Of a stretch of 64,000 nucleotides of DNA, positions 54,720 through 61,881 are shown one piece after another. The stretch's first letter is position 1. Every line of letters begins with the position of its first letter. The DNA comes from Bacteroidia bacterium (GTDB lineage: Bacteria; Bacteroidota; Bacteroidia; J057). The position numbers and the translations under genes were made by a program. A model generated the notes under the pieces. The model searched no databases and was not told the origin of the DNA. It saw only the letters and a program-made list of their open reading frames with translations. Location of the stretch: the NCBI GenBank assembly GCA_022760475.1, contig JALEFZ010000021.1:1-64000 (forward strand), in the 5' to 3' direction.

Positions 54720-55919
54720 CTACCTCTTCAACATGAAAGGCTTAATGACTGCTTCAAACTTGCTTGAAGAATACTTTTTTTGATAAGCCTGGATCATCTT
54801 TTTGAGCTCTCCCAAGGATTTTGCCTTAGAAAATGAAGGGCTAAAGTCCTTTTCACCAAATATGAGTAAAATCGAACATTCTTCCTGGGTGGCTCCCCGG
54901 GAAATGCCAATTCCATAGCCTTGTTTGCCATTAACCAGCATACCAACGTCAAATCCGTAAGGAAAATGGACAGGGGCAGTGGAACTTAATCTTTCATAAA
55001 CCTGCTCCAACCTAAAAGACCCACTTTTGAAACCAACATTGGGATAAAGATTGACAAGATTGTCTTCCTCGTAGTTATTCACAAGAAAAACCTGAACGTA
55101 GCCTTTGGTTGGGAGCTGTACATCAAAATTGATGTAGGCTGGGTGTTGGTATACAGCTTCAATGCCCGTGAGGGTCAAGGACGGCCTTGACCTGCTATTC
55201 ATAAGCTCTTCAAATGAATCCCAAACCGGTTTTTGTAATTTGTCTTGTATCCTGTTCCAATTGTTGTTGAGGACAGTCATGTCCTTGGCCAAACTTTCAC
55301 TAAGTGGCCCAAAAACGATGGTCAGTACTTCTGAAAGTTGATCAAGATCTTCCTTGAAGGGCCTCAATTCCTGATACAAGACATTGGAACTTCTGATGAT
55401 GTCCCTTCCAAGCAGGATATTACTTTTGTCCAGGCCGTCTTTCAGTTTTTTTGAAAAGGTGTTTTCCCAACTGGCTTTGATTTCTTGTTTCTCTACAAAA
55501 GCGAAGACAAACAGGGCTTTGCGGTTTCTATAGGCTTCGACTTTCATCCCACTGAAGAGGGGCAATTTGGTATTTGACTTTGAAAAAACAATGAAACTTT
55601 GAGATGTCTTGGTGTCGTTGTTGATGTTTTCATTTTTAATCCTCAGGCTGGTCGAGACTTCCACCTTGGTCAGAATGCTCCTGGCAACCTCCTCCTGAAC
55701 AAATCCAATGGCATCTTCCAGTACTTCCTGTACGTCTTGATCCTTTTCCAAAACCCTGGAGTTAAAGGCCTTCCAATAGCTGTTTTCCGGAAAGAGGCCT
55801 TCACGGATTTCGGGTTTTAGCCAGTCTGGCTTGGCATTTAGGAACTGCGCATTTCCTTGAATACTGAGAAATAATAGACATGCTATGAGTATCGAAAGTC
55901 TGGGTATATACTTGGGCAT
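54720..55919 (-). CDS. Secreted LPP20/DUF4384-like protein beside a caspase gene
   Basis: A 399-residue protein with a signal peptide (cleavage near GNAQFL, residue 24). Residues 45-160 resemble an LPP20-type domain (RVLEKDQDVQEVLEDAIG, a helix and sheet followed by KALFVFAFVEKQEI). Residues 245-345 fit the DUF4384 pattern: NFDVQLPTKGYVQVFLVN, then VNLYPN, and a final FGEKDF. DUF4384 is commonly found on proteins that also carry caspase domains, or is encoded beside them. The gene is 45 bp after the caspase gene on the same strand, so the two probably form an operon. No catalytic site is visible; a binding or surface role is inferred. Confidence 0.68.
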   Translation of the reverse strand: MPKYIPRLSILIACLLFLSIQGNAQFLNAKPDWLKPEIREGLFPENSYWKAFNSRVLEKDQDVQEVLEDAIGFVQEEVARSILTKVEVSTSLRIKNENINNDTKTSQSFIVFSKSNTKLPLFSGMKVEAYRNRKALFVFAFVEKQEIKASWENTFSKKLKDGLDKSNILLGRDIIRSSNVLYQELRPFKEDLDQLSEVLTIVFGPLSESLAKDMTVLNNNWNRIQDKLQKPVWDSFEELMNSRSRPSLTLTGIEAVYQHPAYINFDVQLPTKGYVQVFLVNNYEEDNLVNLYPNVGFKSGSFRLEQVYERLSSTAPVHFPYGFDVGMLVNGKQGYGIGISRGATQEECSILLIFGEKDFSPSFSKAKSLGELKKMIQAYQKKYSSSKFEAVIKPFMLKR

Positions 55920-55964
55920 AAGCTAAAAATTAGGGAGAGGGAGCCATAGACTCCCTCTCAAAAT

Positions 55965-58322
55965 TTATTTTCTATAGTTTACGATCTTCCATTCAAGTAA
56001 CTCACTTGCATTTTCTTCCACCTTTTCAGGGAAGATATAGGGATTTTGGTTGTAGACTGAATTGATTTCGTTGGCTTTTTGGGGAATGTAATCTTTTAGG
56101 AATCCATATAGATTTTTGATATCCAATGTTTCCTGATTCCTGTTTTCATATATCCCTTTGCAGAATCCATAGGTAAACAGGCTATAGCCCTTTTCTTTAT
56201 AGGTATAGGAAATACTGCCCTTGGTGGCATGGAGACAGACCATCTTGTTGGTGGTATAAATGGGTTTTACCTGATCTTCGTCTAGTACGTCGCCCTTGCC
56301 ATCCACGGTATAACAACAATCAAAAATGAGGAAGGATTTATTAATCCTTGATTCAAGGCGTCCCATGGCAGCATAGATGCTATCGACAACCAGGCCCTCT
56401 TCGAATTCGGCATCAATGCCCTGAATTACCGGGGCACCGTTTTCGTTTTTCGAACCGTGAGATGAAATATAAATCACCAGGTTCTTTCCTTCAATTGGGA
56501 GTTTGGGAATCACCCTCTTGAATAGGTTATTGAGGTTGTTGGTGGTTTTGTTGTCGTAATAATAGATTTTATCAATGCCTAGACTTCTTCTGAAATAGTC
56601 CTTGACAAGCAGACCATCTCTTTCTCCTGTGGCTACCGAATTTTTGCTGGTATAGTCGAAGTTTGAAATAATGATTCCTACTGTTTCCTTGGTCTTGGTA
56701 CCTGAAGGAATGCTATCAGAGAAACTTACCTCGTCTTTGAGCTTTCCGAGGGTATTATCAATTTTCTTCGGTCGCCTGATTGAAAACCTCACAGAAAGCC
56801 TCCTGTATTCAGATCCTTTGTCCTTGCTGAATACCTTGGTGACCATTCGAAACTTAGTCTTTTCAAGGGGTAGAACCTCAATCCTTTCGGTCATGTAGTA
56901 CTTGGCTCCATATGCCCTGGCATAAGCGAGGGTATTGTTATCCCTCATGTAGGTATTTTTTTTCAGGTTTTTGGCGATGGCAGGTTCTCCGATTTCATCT
57001 ATGTCTCCTGCTGCCTTGTCAAAGGTACCGGAAATGTCATCTCCATATTCTCCCCGATACCTGATGGTTGGGCGAGATTGGTCAGCGCTGGCAAAAATTC
57101 GCACCCGAATCAGGTCTGTGCTGCTCAGGTAGGGCTGAATTTCTGGCTTCCTCAAGGCATTGTTAACAGCTCTCATGAGAGCTTTGGCATTTTTAGACTC
57201 TTCCAGCAAATAGACTCCACTGGGAAAATCGTTGATCACACCTTTTTCAAATTTTAATTCAGAGGAGTCAAGTTCCCAATCTATTTGTAGGAACTCATCA
57301 ACGTCTCCATAGATGTTTTCTTCCTCAACCGTTTTAACCTTGGTTACAATGGAAGGCTCACCTGGAAATGCTATGGTATCGCGTTTTTGCTGGATTTGTT
57401 TTTCTAGTTCTTTGTCACCAGAATCTATATTTCCCTTTTTGGTCTCGTCAATTTCCTTACTTCTTGTTTTATAGCGTTTGTTGTATTTTTTGTTGAGGAT
57501 TTGAATTACGGTATCCTCAGGCAATTCAAAAACGTCATAGTCTTCATCAGAAACTTTTTTCCAGAATCCACTTTTTATTTGACCTGTGGAAGGACTATAA
57601 TAAACACCATAACCGGAGAAATTACAGTTTTCCCATTCACCAATGTATTGATCGTTGTTTCCCAAGGCTGGCCACACAATGATACATCCGTCTTTTCCGT
57701 CGGGCTCTTTTCCGCTTCGCATCAAATCCTTGACATTGAAGAGCATTTCACCAAAACCTTCAAACCTCCCTTGCTCAAAGTCGCCTTCATACATGCTTCC
57801 TGCATATTGCCCCCTTGTCCATTGGTAAGAACCCTTGCCTTGCAGCTTGGCTCCAGTATTGAAATAGCCCCTTTCTACTGAACCATCAGGATGGGTAATG
57901 GTCGCTTTTCCGAAAACATTCCCTTCACTAAAGTTGCCATCGATCAGTGTACCATCGACTTGCTTCAGTTTTCCATATCCATGAGGGATGCCCTTTTTCA
58001 GGTTGCCATCATAGGTCGAAACTCCGCCCTGCCAGACGTATTTTCCTTTGATCAAATTTCCCTTTTTTAAGTAACCTTCGAAGGTGCTGTTGCAACCGTT
58101 GTCGAAGGTCAGCTTGGAGTACTTGTTGTAACAGTCCCCGCTTAGGCATTCGCACATGGCCTTTGTTTGCCATTGGATCTTTTTCATGATCCTTTTTTTG
58201 ACCTTTTTGTTGACATAGTCCTGGCCAATGGAATGCGGTGCCGTGCCTAATGAAATGAGTAAAATTAAAAAAATGCGCGTGAAGGGAATTAGTACTTTGC
58301 GTAGAGTAATGCTAGAATTCAT
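55965..58322 (-). CDS. Secreted MORN-repeat caspase-family (C14) peptidase
   Basis: A 785-residue protein. After a signal peptide (cleavage near SIGQDY, residue 34) comes a Cys-rich lead (MCECLSGDC near 56-64) and MORN repeats (about 80-250, for example YEGDFEQGRFEGFGEM). A middle region (330-530) I do not recognise follows. The C14 caspase domain (about 545-760) has the catalytic His in SSHGS (His622) and Cys in FDCCYT (Cys670). Such domains cut after basic or acidic residues, depending on type. It should act in the periplasm or outside the cell. It is followed by the LPP20/DUF4384-like gene. Confidence 0.86.
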   Translation of the reverse strand: MNSSITLRKVLIPFTRIFLILLISLGTAPHSIGQDYVNKKVKKRIMKKIQWQTKAMCECLSGDCYNKYSKLTFDNGCNSTFEGYLKKGNLIKGKYVWQGGVSTYDGNLKKGIPHGYGKLKQVDGTLIDGNFSEGNVFGKATITHPDGSVERGYFNTGAKLQGKGSYQWTRGQYAGSMYEGDFEQGRFEGFGEMLFNVKDLMRSGKEPDGKDGCIIVWPALGNNDQYIGEWENCNFSGYGVYYSPSTGQIKSGFWKKVSDEDYDVFELPEDTVIQILNKKYNKRYKTRSKEIDETKKGNIDSGDKELEKQIQQKRDTIAFPGEPSIVTKVKTVEEENIYGDVDEFLQIDWELDSSELKFEKGVINDFPSGVYLLEESKNAKALMRAVNNALRKPEIQPYLSSTDLIRVRIFASADQSRPTIRYRGEYGDDISGTFDKAAGDIDEIGEPAIAKNLKKNTYMRDNNTLAYARAYGAKYYMTERIEVLPLEKTKFRMVTKVFSKDKGSEYRRLSVRFSIRRPKKIDNTLGKLKDEVSFSDSIPSGTKTKETVGIIISNFDYTSKNSVATGERDGLLVKDYFRRSLGIDKIYYYDNKTTNNLNNLFKRVIPKLPIEGKNLVIYISSHGSKNENGAPVIQGIDAEFEEGLVVDSIYAAMGRLESRINKSFLIFDCCYTVDGKGDVLDEDQVKPIYTTNKMVCLHATKGSISYTYKEKGYSLFTYGFCKGIYENRNQETLDIKNLYGFLKDYIPQKANEINSVYNQNPYIFPEKVEENASELLEWKIVNYRK

Positions 58323-58631
58323 TTTCTATCAGTTAGTTGTATAATTATTGAAATTTTTTTTCGTATGACCTTATTTATCTCTAGTATTCTAATTTTAAAC
58401 CTTGGCTGATATCAGGATCTATTCAATCTTCCCCAAAATTTCTTGATTGTTCGTAGCCTTTTCCTTTCTAATTTTAAAAACTTAATTTCTACGTACCACA
58501 GATCGATTATGTACCTCAGCTCAAACGTTCACAAATTAGAATTATTCTACCAGAGTATTTCCTATCCCAATATGCCAATTTTCTAAAACAATTTCCTTTA
58601 TCGTTTTTTGCAAAAAATAATAAATTATATC
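58323..58631. other. 309-bp AT-rich gap upstream of the caspase gene
   Basis: No gene is supported. The region is AT-rich and probably contains the caspase promoter on the minus strand, but no TAnnTTTG match was found. A 14-bp palindrome TTTTTTGCAAAAAA lies at about 58605-58618, close to the end of the acetyltransferase gene, and could be a weak terminator. Confidence 0.4.
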
Positions 58632-59156
58632 CTATCGAATCAAGATGGAAGGATCTTGCCAACTATACCTATAGATCCATGATTGCCCACCAGTTGGGAT
58701 GTCATCAGCTTTCCTGATTCCACGGACTCCTCCCAGTTTTTCATAAAACTTTATGGCTCCATGATTTCCTTCAAGGACCCAAAGGTATAGGTGAGAGTTG
58801 CTTCGATTTTCAATGACCCATCCAGCAGCATCTGCCATGAGTTGTCTACCGATGCCTTTTCCCTGCACCTGCGATGAGACATGAAGGTTGTCAAGCAAAG
58901 CACCATGAATATCATCACGATCTAGGAAAGTACAGCAAAATCCGATCAGTAAATCTCCTTGCCAGGCTGTCATGATTCTGCGAGACTCGTTTTCTTCTGC
59001 GAATCGGCCATGCCAGGTTTCCAACCTGTTGTCAAGGACATGTTTGTCAAGAAACTCATCCGGCCAAAGGCCACGGTAATGTTCTTGCCAACTACGTGCA
59101 TGTAATTCAGCGATTTTCCTGGCATCTTTCCGGACCGCCATTCTGAATTGAATCAT
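58632..59156 (-). CDS. GNAT N-acetyltransferase
   Basis: A 174-residue acetyltransferase. The acetyl-CoA-binding motif is VSSQVQGKGIGRQLMADAAGWV (about 93-114), and the C-terminal NHGAIKFYEKLGGVRGIRK is typical of the fold. The N-terminal RMAVRKDARKIAELHARSWQEHY matches small GNATs that act on amino-groups of small molecules or peptides. It is 9 bp downstream of the subtilase gene on the same strand, so the two are probably one transcript. A role in acetylating peptides or the protease is speculative. Confidence 0.9.
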   Translation of the reverse strand: MIQFRMAVRKDARKIAELHARSWQEHYRGLWPDEFLDKHVLDNRLETWHGRFAEENESRRIMTAWQGDLLIGFCCTFLDRDDIHGALLDNLHVSSQVQGKGIGRQLMADAAGWVIENRSNSHLYLWVLEGNHGAIKFYEKLGGVRGIRKADDIPTGGQSWIYRYSWQDPSILIR

Positions 59157-59165
59157 ATGGGTTGA

Positions 59166-61118
59166 TCAGAATGATTTTATTTCAACCTTGAATGGTCCTG
59201 CTCCCCTGTAGGATTTCACCATGATGTAGTAAATACCTTCCTTGGCATTGGCAAAACTGATGCTCTCATCCGGGCCAAGGTCTGTACTTCTTCTATCATA
59301 TTGAGTAGCGGTTGGAGGGAGATCTTTTCTGACATAAAGGTCAAAGTCGACACCAGAAGGACCCTCAAGGGTAACCTCAAAGTCGTTGCTTGCCATAAAG
59401 GCAAAAACCTCCTCAGACCCATCACTGCCCAAAGTACCTGTAAAAACCTTATTGCCTTGATTGGGATCAGGATTGTTGTCCTCTACCTGGACGTCCAAGG
59501 CCTTTTTGACAGCTTTGGCAGCATTTACCTTGCCGAAACCAAACCATTCGGAATGTCCCTCTGTGTCATAGGTTCCTTTTTGCAAGCCCAGGACTGGATC
59601 AGGATTGATGTCTTCAATTTTGTCGGTACATTCTTCCAGGATTTGCCTGACCTGCTTTCCGGTAAGTTTTGGATTGGCGGAGATGATCAGCGCAGCCACT
59701 CCTGCTGCCAATGGACAGGCAGAAGAGGTTCCCCCAAATTGTCCAGTATACCTACTGTTAGGAGTAAAATCCTGGCCAGTTTGATCATTGTCAGTGGTCC
59801 ACACTCCTCTACCTGGCAACCAGATCTGGCTATCAATCGGGTGGAAGTTGTTGGATGGAGCTGCTACGGATATTTCATTGCCCCAGTTGCTGTAGGCAGC
59901 CTTGGTATTTAGACTTGTGGAGGATGCAATGGCCATGACTTCGGGATGTGAGGCATTGCCATTCAGAATGGGGCCTGTTGTCCTTTGTAAGCCATACATA
60001 GGAACAAACCAGTCAAAACTTGTATTGTCTGGTGCATTTAGGGGGGCGTTATAGTTTCCGGCTGAAAACATGATTACGGCACCCTTCCCACGTCTTCCAC
60101 CGCTTGTAGCTATTTCTGTGAATTTGTCATATAGTAGTTGAGAAAGGGGAGCAAAAACAGGCACCGGTCCCCAACTACATGAAATAACGTCCGAGTGTTT
60201 GGAGGCAAAATCAAAAATTTCCCATAGTTCATGGTCTTCCGCTGCAAGGTTAAACCTTATGGGTTGCCATGCGCAGTTTGGAGCAATGCCAATGATACCG
60301 CTTCCATTCTCTTCGCCTATGGCTACACCCGCACAGGGAGTTCCATGGTAATCCCCTGCTGAAGCTTCTGGAAAAGGTTGGCTGTCTCCATCAATGAAAT
60401 CTTTGGGAGCTACTATTTTTCCCTCACCACTCAAGTCAGGGTGGGTTAGGTCGAATCCATCGTCAATAACTGAAACAACCACATCTCGGCTTCCTTTGGT
60501 TACTTCCCAGGCTTTGAGCGCATCGACATCTGCTCCGGCAACCAATTGTACATCATCTATTGCATTGAGGTGCCATTGTTGGCTGAAAAGCTCGTCTGTG
60601 GGCTGGACATGGTTTTGAAACCTGTTGATCAAGTTGGGTTCTGCATAACTGACCTCGGTGTAAGCCTGAAGTTCTCCACAACATTTGATGGGGTTTTTTC
60701 CTGTATCCTTGGTTACCTGTAACAAATAAGTATCAGGGTTGCCCATTGACTTTGAAAACCTGAGGAAATGATTGGCAATAATTTCTTCCTTTCGAGCCAG
60801 GGGAGTGCCGGCTTCAAACTTTATGATAAGCTGGTCGGTAAGGTAATACCTGGTCGTCCTATCATTTAGGGGATGATAGGCATGATGGCATACTCCTTTC
60901 ACTTTTTCGGAGCGTATCTCATTCATGGCTGCATCCATCCTCGTGGGATCAACTTGGACACGGAAACTCCTACCATGAATTTTACTCATACCTTCTACCC
61001 CAGAAATACTTCTTACTTTGTCAAGGGTGGATTCATCATCAATAATGGTGGTGAAAAAATTGGGCTCCTTATCCAGTTCGATGCGGTAGCCTCCTCTTAG
61101 GAAGGAAGGGTTGCTCAT
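59166..61118 (-). CDS. Subtilisin-like (S8) serine peptidase without signal peptide
   Basis: A 650-residue subtilase. The catalytic triad is visible as Asp219 (VIDDG), His258 (HGTPCAG) and Ser465 (GTSSACP), with the oxyanion Asn355 (SAGN). The first 180 residues look like a pro-domain. The C-terminal PPC-like domain (about 560-650, FTGTLGSDGSEEVFAFM) is usual in secreted subtilases. No classical signal peptide is present, which is odd for a PPC-bearing subtilase: it may be exported by another route or stay in the cytoplasm. All catalytic residues are intact. It precedes the GNAT gene. Confidence 0.92.
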   Translation of the reverse strand: MSNPSFLRGGYRIELDKEPNFFTTIIDDESTLDKVRSISGVEGMSKIHGRSFRVQVDPTRMDAAMNEIRSEKVKGVCHHAYHPLNDRTTRYYLTDQLIIKFEAGTPLARKEEIIANHFLRFSKSMGNPDTYLLQVTKDTGKNPIKCCGELQAYTEVSYAEPNLINRFQNHVQPTDELFSQQWHLNAIDDVQLVAGADVDALKAWEVTKGSRDVVVSVIDDGFDLTHPDLSGEGKIVAPKDFIDGDSQPFPEASAGDYHGTPCAGVAIGEENGSGIIGIAPNCAWQPIRFNLAAEDHELWEIFDFASKHSDVISCSWGPVPVFAPLSQLLYDKFTEIATSGGRRGKGAVIMFSAGNYNAPLNAPDNTSFDWFVPMYGLQRTTGPILNGNASHPEVMAIASSTSLNTKAAYSNWGNEISVAAPSNNFHPIDSQIWLPGRGVWTTDNDQTGQDFTPNSRYTGQFGGTSSACPLAAGVAALIISANPKLTGKQVRQILEECTDKIEDINPDPVLGLQKGTYDTEGHSEWFGFGKVNAAKAVKKALDVQVEDNNPDPNQGNKVFTGTLGSDGSEEVFAFMASNDFEVTLEGPSGVDFDLYVRKDLPPTATQYDRRSTDLGPDESISFANAKEGIYYIMVKSYRGAGPFKVEIKSF

Positions 61119-61309
61119 AATAATAGATGAATTGCTGTGTTCCTAAATCTAGTGAATATGGACTGATTTATCCTAATGATTTCATTTGCCAAGGAAAATA
61201 TTCAGCCTTGGTCAGTCTATGATATATGGAAGACCTAAATTAATTCCCAGATTACCCCATTGGTAAAATTCTGTTTGATTTTATTCTGGCTTTATTGAAA
61301 AAAAGTTCC

Positions 61310-61317
61310 TAAATTTG
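61310..61317 (+). promoter_or_regulatory. Candidate -7 element of the rpmG promoter
   Basis: TAAATTTG matches the Bacteroidota -7 consensus TAnnTTTG and lies 27 bp upstream of the rpmG start codon. The region 19-21 bp further upstream shows no clear TTTG. Confidence 0.42.
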
Positions 61318-61344
61318 TCCTCCATTTAAGGAAAAGCATTCATC

Positions 61345-61533
61345 ATGGCTAAGAAGAGCAAAGCAAATAGAATACAGGTTATTTTGGAATGTACTGAGCA
61401 CAAAGACTCTGGCATGCCAGGTACTTCACGTTACGTAACCATGAAGAACCGTAAAAATACACCTAGTCGCATGGAGTTGAAAAAGTACAACCCCATCCTT
61501 AGACGCTACACTGTTCACAAAGAAATAAAATAA
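61345..61533 (+). CDS. rpmG: 50S ribosomal protein L33
   Basis: A 62-residue L33 with the family pattern [15 protein letters not shown] and the [22 protein letters not shown] core. It has one Cys only, so it is of the zinc-free type. It is a component of the large ribosomal subunit near the E site. A DUF4295 gene starts 11 bp after the stop, the usual Bacteroidota arrangement. The rpmB (L28) gene that commonly precedes rpmG in this phylum is missing: the upstream neighbour is the divergent subtilase. Confidence 0.96.
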   Translation: MAKKSKANRIQVILECTEHKDSGMPGTSRYVTMKNRKNTPSRMELKKYNPILRRYTVHKEIK

Positions 61534-61544
61534 TCTGATCCGAC

Positions 61545-61706
61545 ATGGCAAAGAAAACAGTAGCAGGATACCGCGATAAAAGTAAGTCAAAGACTTTTAC
61601 CAAAGTGGTTCGCTGCGTAAAAAATCCTGAAACAGGTGCATATACTTACAAAGAAGATATCGTACCTACAGACATGGTTAAAGATTTCCTGAAAGACCAG
61701 AAGTAA
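61545..61706 (+). CDS. DUF4295 small protein
   Basis: A 53-residue basic protein beginning MAKKTVAGYRDKSKSKTFTK and ending KDFLKDQK. It starts 11 bp after the rpmG stop and is followed by a strong terminator. It matches the DUF4295 family, which in Bacteroidota is found right after rpmG and may be ribosome-associated, though its function is not established. Length and position are typical. Confidence 0.9.
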   Translation: MAKKTVAGYRDKSKSKTFTKVVRCVKNPETGAYTYKEDIVPTDMVKDFLKDQK

Positions 61707-61729
61707 TTTCTGTCTTCAACAAGATTAAG

Positions 61730-61760
61730 CCAGCTTCTGAAAAAGAAGCTGGTTTTTTTT
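61730..61760 (+). terminator. Rho-independent terminator after the DUF4295 gene
   Basis: CCAGCTTCT (61730-61738) and AGAAGCTGG (61744-61752) form a perfect 9-bp stem with a GAAAA loop, followed by eight T residues. It begins 24 bp after the stop codon. Confidence 0.95.
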
Positions 61761-61881
61761 ATGCTTTAAGCACTCTTTTTGCCTACACTTCGTTTTTTTG
61801 GTTGTATATATTATTTGGGGGAAAGACAATTCCCGTTAAATTGAGCATTTGCTAGTTCGCTCCTTCAGAATATCACAAATT

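Noticed and set aside
55965..58322. Calling the caspase part of a known defence system
   Set aside because: It has a signal peptide and MORN repeats, and there is no gasdermin, CRISPR or nucleotide-cyclase gene nearby. Only a speculative system is suggested.
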